NCBI GenBank assembly: GCA_022571255.1
Contig: JACZYD010000005.1
Coordinates: 1-53,321 of the forward strand
Length of the DNA: 53,321 nt
Direction of reading: 5' to 3'
Origin: Bacteroidota bacterium
GTDB taxonomy: Bacteria; Bacteroidota; Rhodothermia; Rhodothermales; UBA10348
Position numbers and translations under genes: made by a program. The notes beneath the pieces are model-generated. The model was not told the DNA's origin, did not search any database, and saw only the letters and a list, made by a program, of their open reading frames with translations. This document shows, one piece after another, positions 34,551-42,308 of the stretch (position 1 is its first letter; every line of letters begins with the position of its first letter).

Positions 34551-35696
34551 TGATTTCTCACCACGCATGGCACTGGACAACGTAGTTGCCAGGACCATCA
34601 GCCCCAATTTTGAATTTATATTTCGGTCCACAAGACGATGCGCCTCTTCCACAGCTTCTATCATGCTTTCGATATTTGCATGCGGCAGATTTGCGACAAA
34701 TTTTCTTATGGCGTCAGCCTGATCGACATTCAGAATTCGAGCAGTGTCGCCGAGTATCTTCTGAAGCAAAAGATCTCTCAACCAGAGAAGAAGCAGTCGA
34801 TAGAAGAAACGTAATTGCTCGCGAGACAATCTCTGAAGTTCTTCCGCGTAATTCACGACCTCCGGAGCCTTACACGCGTATGCCATTCGCAAAAATGCCA
34901 CCACATTCGAGCGCAACTCGATAAGATCAGAGCTGACGGCCAGATCCAGCGCTCGACTGAACGAGCCATCCGCCATGCGGGCATAAATGGCTGCGGAAGC
35001 GGCATCGATATCATTCCGTTTTTCGAGAGCAGTGACAATTTCATCATCGGTCAACCGATCAAATCGAATACCCTGGCACCGGGATCTGATCGTCGACAAC
35101 AACTGATCGGGTTGTTCTGTAGTCAGGATCAATACGGTTCGAGGCCGCGGTTCCTCGAGTATTTTCAGAAGTGCGTTTGCCGCCTGAACCATCAAACGAT
35201 CAGCATCAGAAAGGATTACGATTCGATATCCGCCTTCGACCGCTGTAAAACCCAGTGCCCGATGGACGTTTTTATGTATATGCTCAACGCTGTAAATCAC
35301 TCTTTTTCCGGACGCTCTCCCGGAGCTGTTCAGTACGGGTTTTCTCTCGAAATCTGTGGTTTCATATGGATTTGCACCCAGAATCTGAAGGCGCTCCGCG
35401 AACACATCTTCATTCGTGTCGCCCGGCGCAGGAAACAGAAAATGCACGTCTGGATGAACCAGTTTCCGTACGCGCTCACACGAATTGCACGACGCGCAGG
35501 CACGACCGGCCTCCCGTTCTTTGCACAACAACGCCGCTGCAAAAGAGATTGCCATCGCGCGCTTCCCCGTACCTTCCGGGCCATGAAACAGATAGGCATG
35601 GGATACACGTTCGGATTCCAGGGCCCCTGCGAGCATGGATTGAACCCGCTTCTGTCCGATTACACGTCCTTGTCCAGATGTATCGAGTGATTTCAT
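34515..35696 (-). CDS. holB: DNA polymerase III delta' subunit
   Basis: A clamp-loader AAA+ subunit of 393 residues. It has Walker A HGPEGTGKRAMA, a zinc module CASCNSCERV plus an upstream Cys, GYRIVILSDADRLMVQAANA with LLKILEEP (Walker B and sensor region), and STIRSRCQGIRFDRL (sensor 1/SRC region). The C-terminal collar helices include LRFFYRLLLLWLRDLL. A loop of about 40 residues after the zinc module (PAPGDTNEDVFAERLQILG) is common in this phylum. It is transcribed toward the glycosyltransferase and overlaps its 3' end. Confidence 0.94.
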   Translation of the reverse strand: MKSLDTSGQGRVIGQKRVQSMLAGALESERVSHAYLFHGPEGTGKRAMAISFAAALLCKEREAGRACASCNSCERVRKLVHPDVHFLFPAPGDTNEDVFAERLQILGANPYETTDFERKPVLNSSGRASGKRVIYSVEHIHKNVHRALGFTAVEGGYRIVILSDADRLMVQAANALLKILEEPRPRTVLILTTEQPDQLLSTIRSRCQGIRFDRLTDDEIVTALEKRNDIDAASAAIYARMADGSFSRALDLAVSSDLIELRSNVVAFLRMAYACKAPEVVNYAEELQRLSREQLRFFYRLLLLWLRDLLLQKILGDTARILNVDQADAIRKFVANLPHANIESMIEAVEEAHRLVDRNINSKLGLMVLATTLSSAMRGEKSSPLVTSLSASM

Positions 35697-35769
35697 GGTC
35701 GCAAGGTAAGCCCCGCATCATCACTCAAAACAATTGGATGGTGAAAATGTATATGTTATTTTCGGTCCC

Positions 35770-35803
35770 GAAAAATGGCGAGTCGATCCAGAAAAATGGC
35801 GAG
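35770..35803. repeat. Direct duplication of the tRNA 5' end and its leader
   Basis: GAAAAATGGCGAG occurs at 35770-35782 and 35791-35803 (21-nt period). The second copy includes the first six bases of tRNA-Met. The first copy is a partial tRNA start with no continuation. Confidence 0.85.
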
Positions 35804-35871
35804 GTAGCTCAGAAGGTTAGAGCGTCGGATTCATAACCCGAAGGTCGGCGGTTCAATTCCGCCTCTCGCCA
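35798..35871 (+). tRNA. tRNA-Met (CAT anticodon)
   Basis: 74 nt. The acceptor stem GGCGAGG pairs with TCTCGCC (one G-T), discriminator A; D-loop AGCTCAGAAGGTTAGAGC; anticodon loop TTCATAA; T arm GGCGG-TTCAATT-CCGCC. The anticodon stem TCGGA/CCCGA has an A-C mismatch next to the loop. G1-C72 pairing and the absence of three G-C pairs in the anticodon stem argue against the initiator, so this is elongator tRNA-Met; a lysidine-modified tRNA-Ile2 cannot be fully excluded. CCA is not encoded (CAC follows the discriminator). It is followed about 75 bases later by a terminator. Confidence 0.93.
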
Positions 35872-35945
35872 CACACGGTGGTAGAATTTCTGACCCCTCC
35901 CTTTTAACGGATTAGGGGTTCGTTGCGCGTCGAAATTGTCAAGAA

Positions 35946-35982
35946 GGCCCCGCCCGGATATACGGAGAGGGGCTGTTTTTTT
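35946..35982 (+). terminator. Rho-independent terminator downstream of tRNA-Met
   Basis: GCCCC (35947-35951) pairs with GGGGC (35969-35973), with an inner CCG/CGG pair around GATATA, followed by TGTTTTTTT. Confidence 0.8.
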
Positions 35983-36070
35983 GTGATACAGCGTGTCATG
36001 TACCATAGAATATATGGGCATTCTTCAAGGGGAAACATCGTTATTGACCGGAATCGAACCGTTGAAATCT

Positions 36071-36137
36071 GATATTACAGCCAGGATAACCAGGCGACTG
36101 ACATTACAGCCAGGAAATCCAGGCAACGGACATTACT
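36071..36137. repeat. 29-nt tandem repeat, two units plus partial
   Basis: The units 36071-36099 and 36100-36128 share GA(T/C)ATTACAGCCAGG and a (C)CAGGC end; a third start (GACATTACT) is at 36129. They lie in the 400-base gap 35983-36382 between the tRNA terminator and the pilin-like genes. The rest of the gap shows only two copies of TTGACCGG(A/T)AT (36042 and 36169 areas) and no gene. Confidence 0.8.
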
Positions 36138-36382
36138 CTTATTTCGAGGACTTCAAGGCTGTTTCTTGACCGGTATTTCCCGGCTCTCAGAGCAATCACA
36201 AGAATTATCGTTTGAGCATCCCAAAACGAGACAAAAAAAACGTATGTCCAACGAAATGCCCGACAAAACGCCCGTTCAGTAAGTTCAAGGCTTGTTATTG
36301 TAAGATGGCATGACTGTTGCGGAGGGTGAATCTGAATTTTTTATTCTCATTCCAGAACGGATCCACCTGATCCTTACCCCTC

Positions 36383-37222
36383 ATGCAACAGACGATTCTT
36401 GCCGTTCTCGCCCTTTTGACCGTCGCGAACTTCACGCTCAATCAGAATAGAAGCGTTGTTCGTACATACAGCGAACTGGTCGATGACGAACTCGAGGTCG
36501 CAGCCAGTGGCGTCGCCATGCACGTCCTGGAGTTGATCAGTAATCGATCATTCGACAGTCGTACGAGCCCCGCACAGGTTGAATCGGGGGGAATGGCGGT
36601 CGGTACAGCCAGTTATACCGTGGAAAGCGCCTTTGGATCACAGACCAATTGCGATCTCGACGAACCGTTCAAAGATACTATACCTTGCCTGGATATCGAT
36701 GACGCCGATATGGCTGACGACGAATGGCAGGACGTGCCTTTTCGCATGAGATATGGAAAGGAATTACCATTTGATGTCCAGGTTCAGGTCTATTACGTGG
36801 ACGCCGCGGATATGGACACCCCATTACCCTCCGGGCAAACAAGCAATCACAAGAAGGTGGTCGTAAAGGTTCGCAGTAAACACCACGTCAAGCAAAATCG
36901 CTACCCGAACGGCTTTGTGACGCTTGAGCGCGTGTTCTCTTACAACGAAACGCGGGCAGAAAATCGCCACCGGCAAAAAGTTGGAGACGTTGTTGTTGTG
37001 CCTGCTGATGATGACGACGATGGTGATGACGACGATGGTGATGACGACGATGGTGATGACGAACCCGTCGTTGACCCGGATCCAGATCCAGATCCTAACG
37101 AATTCGTTACCGTCTGCCACAGGAGAGTCCGATTCGGAAAGGTTCGGTGGGGAACAAGAACTATCCAACAGAAATATCTTGCCAGGCATATTGGTCACGG
37201 CGACACGCTGGGTGCCTGTTAA
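36383..37222 (+). CDS. Pilin-like anchored protein with Asp-rich linker and CH...HGDxxGxC tail
   Basis: 279 residues. The N-terminus MQQTILAVLALLTVANFTL is one hydrophobic helix running into an amphipathic one (RTYSELVDDELEVAASGVAM), as in minor pilins, but no prepilin peptidase site (G/A-F-xxxx-E) is present. The middle is a compact domain with Cys residues (TNCDLDE, IPCLDIDD). Residues about 207-240 are Asp-rich (three DDDDG units from a 15-nt repeat at 37010-37054, then PDPDPDP). The last ~35 residues, VTVCHRRVRFG ... HIGHGDTLGAC, match a Cys-His motif seen at the C-terminus of many secreted proteins in this phylum; its role is not known. It is the first of three consecutive pilin-like genes. 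Confidence 0.75.
   Translation: MQQTILAVLALLTVANFTLNQNRSVVRTYSELVDDELEVAASGVAMHVLELISNRSFDSRTSPAQVESGGMAVGTASYTVESAFGSQTNCDLDEPFKDTIPCLDIDDADMADDEWQDVPFRMRYGKELPFDVQVQVYYVDAADMDTPLPSGQTSNHKKVVVKVRSKHHVKQNRYPNGFVTLERVFSYNETRAENRHRQKVGDVVVVPADDDDDGDDDDGDDDDGDDEPVVDPDPDPDPNEFVTVCHRRVRFGKVRWGTRTIQQKYLARHIGHGDTLGAC
37010..37054 (+). repeat. 15-nt in-frame tandem repeat, three units
   Basis: GATGACGACGATGGT is repeated exactly at 37010, 37025 and 37040 and encodes DDDDG blocks, residues 210-224 of the first pilin-like protein. It forms an acidic, probably calcium-binding or disordered linker before the Cys-His tail. Confidence 0.95.
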
Positions 37223-37276
37223 AACCAAATCAGTTGATCCGGATCATCCCGAACTCACTATAAACACAAAGGCATT

Positions 37277-37894
37277 ATGTGGTTCATATTTGACAATATC
37301 AGAGCACAATTGATGGCCGGAGTCGTCATTTTCATGTTGCTGACGGCAATGACCAGGGTACGGGAAGCTTCCGTAGAACAACTCTCCATTTACTCGGCAA
37401 AAAGCCATGCATTGGATCTGGCCGATTGGCTCGAAAATGATATTTCCACTCTTGGTTCAAATTTCGACTCCACCATGGTTCGATTCCTTCTACCGACGAA
37501 GCTCGACGGAAACACAATAGAATTCACGTTTCTTCGCGATACGATCGGTGTCGCTCCTAACTTTGACCCCGTCCGCATCGAAACCAGGTATCAGTTGATT
37601 GACACGGATATGGTAGAACTGGAAGACTCGATGGTCCAGATGCACCAGATAGTCCGGTCGATCAGGATTCAGCAGGGAGCAGGATGGACACCGTGGCAAG
37701 AAGACGGCCGCAGTTCATCTAGAATGTCTTATTTCATGGTATCCCTGCTGGACGCGGTAGGGCAGGATGTGGGTAATGAAACGGAAACAGTATTTCTTAA
37801 AATGGACTTTTCATTAATACCACCCTTCCGCCAGGGAAAACAATATTTAAATCAGCTCAGCTGGGGTACAACCATTCGGCTGCGTCCGTATTAG
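37277..37894 (+). CDS. Pilin-like anchored protein (PilW-like layout)
   Basis: 205 residues. The N-terminus MWFIFDNIRAQLMAGVVIFM is a single hydrophobic helix, followed by a long helix (EQLSIYSAKSHALDLADWLE) and NDISTLGSNFD, then beta strands (EFTFLRDTIG, RIETRYQLI, FLKMDFSLIPP). The layout matches PilW/GspJ-like minor pilins: helix, then a globular beta domain beginning with a DI.xxGSN turn. No prepilin peptidase site is seen. It starts 54 bases after the first gene and 73 bases before the third. The family is not recognised by name. Confidence 0.75.
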   Translation: MWFIFDNIRAQLMAGVVIFMLLTAMTRVREASVEQLSIYSAKSHALDLADWLENDISTLGSNFDSTMVRFLLPTKLDGNTIEFTFLRDTIGVAPNFDPVRIETRYQLIDTDMVELEDSMVQMHQIVRSIRIQQGAGWTPWQEDGRSSSRMSYFMVSLLDAVGQDVGNETETVFLKMDFSLIPPFRQGKQYLNQLSWGTTIRLRPY

Positions 37895-37967
37895 ACTGTA
37901 CGATTTCGCACCTTTGTAACCTCTTTAATCTTAATAACTTCAACAATTCATACTTCAGGTACCAGTC

Positions 37968-39080
37968 ATGGGTAAAGGCCTACTTCTCATTGTTATAGGA
38001 GGGATCATGGCAGGATCTTCTCTTATGTTTCAAACCCAAAAAACGGCACTCGAAACCACAAAAGTGCAGACAGAATACCAGGAAACAGTTCTGGCGCGTG
38101 AGATCGCTCGCTCGGCATACAGTGTTGCATTCCGCAAAGCTCAGGCTGCCGGAAATAATCTCGATCTGGCGATCTCCAACGTTAACGGAACACTCCAGAG
38201 CGGCGAAGCCAATTTCGAAGGCGTAATGGCCGGTTCGTACCAGGGAGGTGCGTACGCGGTGCAGGCGTATACCCTCGATGGCCAGAACGTGGTGATTCGC
38301 TCCACCGGATATTTCGGAAACGGCGAGTTCACAATCAACGAGAATTATAACGTAAAGCTGCTGACCGTAACAAGTCACAGCAGGATTACTATCGATTTCC
38401 TTGAATCCATGGCCGGATACTGCTCTGCGGTGTTCATGCAGCGTTTCCTTCCCTACAAGGGTGAAAAGAAACCACCGATGTCAGGTAATTATGGTAACGC
38501 CGAGAAGAAAGGATATGCTCTTGGTAAAGCGCGGGTGAGCGACGACGAAAAATACTGGGTGATGCCTCCCGAGATGTTGCTTAATTCGGGACACAATCGA
38601 ACGGGTGCCGAACTCCGCGTGACACCTGACGATTTGAGTCTCGCCCCGGAAACCCGCATCAACTTTTTCATAGGCGTTGACAAAAACTGCAGCGAGGAAG
38701 GAATCTGGGAAGACGAATATAAAGCATCGCGCTACGACTATATCCACAACGCCCTGGAAGAAGACACGCAGAATATGCTGGACCTTCAGGAGGGTAAATA
38801 TGCCATGATCGAACAGAATAAGACTGACGATCAGCAGTGGCGCATTGCCTTTGAGGATCTGGAAGGCTTCTCAGACGCACAGCTTAACGACGTCAAAGCC
38901 AACAGTTACGGTGGAAACTGGAATGACGGCGATCAGACGTACGGTGGATCGGGCTGGACAGAAGAGGATGCCCTGGGTTATCACAAGCTGAAAGACTTCG
39001 GGAATAAACCTGACTTCAGCGACCAGGTCATTCAGGTTACGCTGACGCCGTGTGGCGGACCTTGCGCCCCTCCGGCATGA
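37968..39080 (+). CDS. Pilin-like anchored protein (PilX-like layout)
   Basis: 370 residues. The N-terminus MGKGLLLIVIGGIMAGSSLM is one hydrophobic helix, then QTQKTALETTKVQTEYQETV and LAREIARSAYSVAFRKAQAA form a long helix, as in PilX-type proteins. A beta-rich domain follows (GAYAVQAYTLDGQNVVIRST, KLLTVTSHSRITIDFLES), then an acidic, Asn-rich region (KNCSEEGIWEDEYKASRYDY) and a Cys-rich end (TLTPCGGPCAPPA). It is the largest of the three-gene cassette and ends at a strong terminator, marking the end of the unit. The exact function is unknown; a surface filament or adhesin complex is inferred. Confidence 0.75.
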   Translation: MGKGLLLIVIGGIMAGSSLMFQTQKTALETTKVQTEYQETVLAREIARSAYSVAFRKAQAAGNNLDLAISNVNGTLQSGEANFEGVMAGSYQGGAYAVQAYTLDGQNVVIRSTGYFGNGEFTINENYNVKLLTVTSHSRITIDFLESMAGYCSAVFMQRFLPYKGEKKPPMSGNYGNAEKKGYALGKARVSDDEKYWVMPPEMLLNSGHNRTGAELRVTPDDLSLAPETRINFFIGVDKNCSEEGIWEDEYKASRYDYIHNALEEDTQNMLDLQEGKYAMIEQNKTDDQQWRIAFEDLEGFSDAQLNDVKANSYGGNWNDGDQTYGGSGWTEEDALGYHKLKDFGNKPDFSDQVIQVTLTPCGGPCAPPA

Positions 39081-39112
39081 CCTTTCTCAAATAGCGAAAA
39101 CAGCAGGCCTTG

Positions 39113-39151
39113 GCGCCGGATCATCAATCTGATGATCCGGCGCTGTTTTTT
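39113..39151 (+). terminator. Rho-independent terminator after the pilin-like cassette
   Basis: A perfect 14-bp stem (39113-39126 with 39130-39143, GCGCCGGATCATCA) with a 3-nt loop is followed by TGTTTTTT. It lies between the third pilin-like gene and the SUI1 gene. Confidence 0.92.
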
Positions 39152-39215
39152 GTTGTCGTATCTTCAGATTCGGATTTCAGCAGCAATCACCCTGGTAAAG
39201 CGCTTTCAGAATAAC

Positions 39216-39473
39216 ATGTCCAGTTATCCCAACGATGGCATCGTCCGAATCGGACGCGAGACGAAGGGACGCAGAGGAAAAGGCGTCACCGTCATCACGG
39301 GCCTTCCCGGAAACACGAAAGCTCTCAAGAAAACGGCGAGCAAACTGAAAGCGCGGTGCGGCGTGGGAGGAACCGTGCGGGGTCGCACAATCGAGATACA
39401 GGGGGACCAGCGAGACCGACTTGTAAAAATGCTTACCGAGGACGGTTACACCGTTCGTAAATCCGGCGGATAA
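39216..39473 (+). CDS. SUI1/eIF1-family translation factor (YciH-like)
   Basis: 85 residues: VRIGRETKGRRGKGVTVITG followed by LPGNTKALKKTASKLKARCG, VGGTVRGRTIEIQGDQRD and LVKMLTEDGYTVRKSGG, the complete SUI1 fold. Bacterial YciH proteins bind the 30S subunit and affect start-site fidelity; their physiological role is debated. The ATG at 39216 was chosen because upstream codons overlap the terminator hairpin. Convergent with the leftward secreted protein gene. Confidence 0.93.
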   Translation: MSSYPNDGIVRIGRETKGRRGKGVTVITGLPGNTKALKKTASKLKARCGVGGTVRGRTIEIQGDQRDRLVKMLTEDGYTVRKSGG

Positions 39474-39525
39474 TCGCCGCTGTACCAGGACGAGAAACCG
39501 TACTGTACCGGGCGGGGTAAGCACA

Positions 39526-41289
39526 CTACTCGACCCGGACCACGGACCCGTCGATCTCCTTGACAAGATAAAATGCGCCGGCTCTCGGGACGTCAACCGT
39601 AATGTCGCTGTACGAAGGTATCGCAATCACCACCTCGCTTCGCGCCGCAACAGGCGCGTGGGCATAGACGAGCCACTCACGCGAGCCTTCGTCGCCTCGT
39701 TTGAGAGCCAGACTGAATACGGGAATCTGCGTGTACAGATCCCAGGGCCATGGCTCGTCCAGACTGGTGTCGAGAAGAAACCATCGCGGAATATCACGGT
39801 AGTTCTTCGGAATACCCACTTGGTACGGGTGTTTGTGGGCGCTGTTTGCCACGAGTTCGCCGAATCGCCAGAATGCAACGAGCGTTTCGTTATTCCAGAC
39901 ACGATCTACGGCGTACACCGTTTCCATCCAGTACGGCTTCACGGCCGCAAGCTGTGTTGCGTGACTTCGAAATTCGCGCACGACACGAGGCCGTAACAAC
40001 CACATTCCGAACTGCACCCAGCCGGCCACCCGCTCCGGCGGAAAATCTTGACCTTCAGCCATGTACTGAAGGGCCTTGGATTTTCTGATGTTTTTGCGTT
40101 CAAGCTGCTCGCGTTGCAATTGCGAGAGAGGTGTACTCGATAGATCGGCTATTTCAGAATCGGTGGTCGTTCCCAGGCCCTCTTTCCAGGCACCCACACT
40201 GTTTCCCTCCCAGGTCGACATCTCAAACCAGTGATCAGGATTCACACGTAATGCCTCGTCCTGCATATACACCCAATTCATGGATTCGATCTGTGTGGAG
40301 AACACCCAGTAGTCACGATTCTGATTCCAGTTGTGGGTATAATAGGACGGACTGCTTCCCTCCCAATAATACCAGCTGGGTGTCGTCCATTCGTCGGTAA
40401 TCAAGGAATACACTTTCCACTGACCCCAGCGACCAAAATGTGGTGGTCCGAATGCTCCGTACCCTACGAATCGGACATTCTCCTTCCACGCTGGCTCGAC
40501 CAATGCCTCACGCATCGCATCGAACATCACGTTGTAGCGCTCGATCCACCCCTCACCCATCACCCTGCGTTTGAATTCGCCTGTCCGCCCCTCACCGTAC
40601 AGATCCATGTACCGTTTGGATTTCTGCTCCAATGAACCATTTTTCGCCCAGCGCAATGAGGCCGGCTCGTTGTTTGAAATCCAGATGATAAGCGGGGGGT
40701 TCGGATACATCGCCTGGGCTCGTCTCATGCCATCCGTATTGACATAAACGCTCGCGGGGGCTTTCCACACTTCAATACTGCCAAACGGACTGAGTTGACG
40801 TCCCTTTGAACCGTCTGGTTTAATGACACCAGCCCAGAATTCATCCGGACCGGTTCTGAACTGTTTCGATACCAGTAAATTGGGCCACTGTGTGCCACGC
40901 ATTGATATGGGGAGGTTCAGCCTGGCAAAGAATCTGATCAGGCGATCCTGGTAGCTTTTTGCCCGACCGCGCGGCCACGCCATCCAGGGCAGGATGTGAT
41001 GGCCGTCTTGGATCAGTCCAATCTGGTGATCGGGTCCGAACGTACCGCGAACCGTACCGACATTCCAGTGGCTGGCCAGCGGGAGGGGTCTGCCGGCCGG
41101 ACCGCGCGGCGGCAGAATGGCTTCGCGCGTAATTTCTTCTGAGACACGAACAGCGGCTTCGGTCGGGACGTCCCGGCCTGGGTTCTGAGCGAAAGCGGTG
41201 GTTACGGCAGAGAAAACATCACTGAAAAGAACAAGACAGACCGCCCCTGTAATTACGCGCCACATCCGCCACCATTTTCTGAAGATCAC
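39526..41289 (-). CDS. Exported glycosidase-like protein of unknown family (NEP motif)
   Basis: 587 residues. Signal peptide WRVITGAVCLVLFSDVFSAV...AFAQ after a basic start. The middle is rich in aromatic residues, as in carbohydrate-active enzymes (WNVGTVRGTFG, PSWYYWEGSSPSYYTHNWNQ). PLIIWISNNEPAS carries the Asn-Glu-Pro of clan-A (TIM-barrel) glycoside hydrolases, where Glu is the acid/base. PDHWFEMSTWEGNSVG is a candidate nucleophile strand. The C-terminus (YSDITVDVP, AFYLVKEIDGSVVRV) looks like a beta-sandwich domain. No family could be named. The GTG start overlaps the actin stop by four bases (GTGA), so translation is coupled to it. Confidence 0.7.
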   Translation of the reverse strand: MIFRKWWRMWRVITGAVCLVLFSDVFSAVTTAFAQNPGRDVPTEAAVRVSEEITREAILPPRGPAGRPLPLASHWNVGTVRGTFGPDHQIGLIQDGHHILPWMAWPRGRAKSYQDRLIRFFARLNLPISMRGTQWPNLLVSKQFRTGPDEFWAGVIKPDGSKGRQLSPFGSIEVWKAPASVYVNTDGMRRAQAMYPNPPLIIWISNNEPASLRWAKNGSLEQKSKRYMDLYGEGRTGEFKRRVMGEGWIERYNVMFDAMREALVEPAWKENVRFVGYGAFGPPHFGRWGQWKVYSLITDEWTTPSWYYWEGSSPSYYTHNWNQNRDYWVFSTQIESMNWVYMQDEALRVNPDHWFEMSTWEGNSVGAWKEGLGTTTDSEIADLSSTPLSQLQREQLERKNIRKSKALQYMAEGQDFPPERVAGWVQFGMWLLRPRVVREFRSHATQLAAVKPYWMETVYAVDRVWNNETLVAFWRFGELVANSAHKHPYQVGIPKNYRDIPRWFLLDTSLDEPWPWDLYTQIPVFSLALKRGDEGSREWLVYAHAPVAARSEVVIAIPSYSDITVDVPRAGAFYLVKEIDGSVVRVE

Positions 41290-42308
41290 ATATCCTCCCA
41301 GTATTCTTCCGGCATATCCATGGCCAGTGCAAGCGCACCTTCCGCGCCGGCAAACAGCGGGTCGTCGACCACGGTGATGTTGAAGTCGCCGTACTCCTTG
41401 AGCGCCTCACGCAGCGCTTCATCAAGCCCGGCAATTTGACTTCCCCCGCCTGCGAGATATACGTTGTCTTTAACAGTATCCTGAAAATCTGGCTCATAAA
41501 CAGAAATCAGATCAATCGCGGTCTCGGCAATGGCCGGGACGATGCCTTCGCAAACGTACTGCATTTCACGTGTGATATCGATCGGCGTGGTCACACCGTT
41601 GATCGGCACTTTTACCTTCACGCGTTTTCGGGACTGCCCGACGAAGCCATAATCTTCTTTGAAGCCCCGGACCATGGTTTCACTGAAAGAAGCGTCAGGG
41701 TATTTTTCCCGAAGCCGACCCAGAAGTTGCTGATCAATAAAATCTCCTCCGGTGGTCAGTGTTCGCTGATCATCCTCACCCGGCATCGTTCCATGCAGGA
41801 TACAGAAATCAACAGTGCCGGCCCCGATATCGATAAAAAGAGCATTGTTCAACACTCCCACTCCGTAGGCGACTGCAAACGGTTCGGAAACCACCATCAG
41901 GCAGTCTGCATACTCCTTGACTGCATCTCGAATTGCTTCTTTATTGACACGCAATGCTTCCGCTGGAACTCCAACCGCCGCATAAATTTCCTGTGCCGAA
42001 CCCGGGTCGGCAAATTCGATGAGATGATGGACCAGTTCACGAACGGCTTCTTCGTCCCGAATCGTTCCATCGCGAATAACGCCGTTTTCAAGTGGCCTCG
42101 CAAGGTGGACAGACAGTCGGTTTTCCAATGCTTCCTCTCCAAAAAGAATGGACTTGCCAAGCATTTTTTTTGCCACAAAGTCTTTCGGCCATCCAACATA
42201 ACTCTGTTCCCATGCTCGTTTTCCATTGCTTGCGACAACGGCACTGCGGGATGTACCCAGATCGATTCCTATGTGGAGAATATTATTATTCTTCTTCTTC
42301 GGCGGCAT
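41286..42308 (-). CDS. MamK-like bacterial actin
   Basis: 340 residues with the actin/Hsp70 ATPase fold: phosphate 1 LHIGIDLGTSRSAVV, phosphate 2 FIDIGAGTVDFC (Asp160), and adenosine motif VYLAGGGSQIAGL (about 284-296). The arrangement resembles MamK of magnetosomes more than MreB or ParM: YVGWPKDFVAKKMLG, FGEEALENRLSVHLARPLEN, EIYAAVGVPAEALRVNKEAI, LMVVSEPFAVAYGVG and a terminal LALAMDMPEEYWEDM all have MamK counterparts as recalled. No other magnetosome gene is present. It overlaps the amidase gene before it by 23 bases and the secreted protein gene after it by four, so the three are one coupled unit. Confidence 0.87.
   Translation of the reverse strand: MPPKKKNNNILHIGIDLGTSRSAVVASNGKRAWEQSYVGWPKDFVAKKMLGKSILFGEEALENRLSVHLARPLENGVIRDGTIRDEEAVRELVHHLIEFADPGSAQEIYAAVGVPAEALRVNKEAIRDAVKEYADCLMVVSEPFAVAYGVGVLNNALFIDIGAGTVDFCILHGTMPGEDDQRTLTTGGDFIDQQLLGRLREKYPDASFSETMVRGFKEDYGFVGQSRKRVKVKVPINGVTTPIDITREMQYVCEGIVPAIAETAIDLISVYEPDFQDTVKDNVYLAGGGSQIAGLDEALREALKEYGDFNITVVDDPLFAGAEGALALAMDMPEEYWEDM

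Noticed and set aside
34815-35690. 291-residue rightward frame opposite holB
   Set aside because: It is antisense to holB, with no family motif.
35798-35871. Initiator tRNA
   Set aside because: The first pair is G-C and the anticodon stem lacks the three G-C pairs of initiators.
36383-39080. Canonical type IV pilins
   Set aside because: No prepilin peptidase site and no pilus assembly genes are present nearby.
41286-42308. Calling the actin MreB or an Hsp70 chaperone
   Set aside because: It lacks mreC/mreD neighbours and the MreB and DnaK signature segments, while several MamK-like segments are present.
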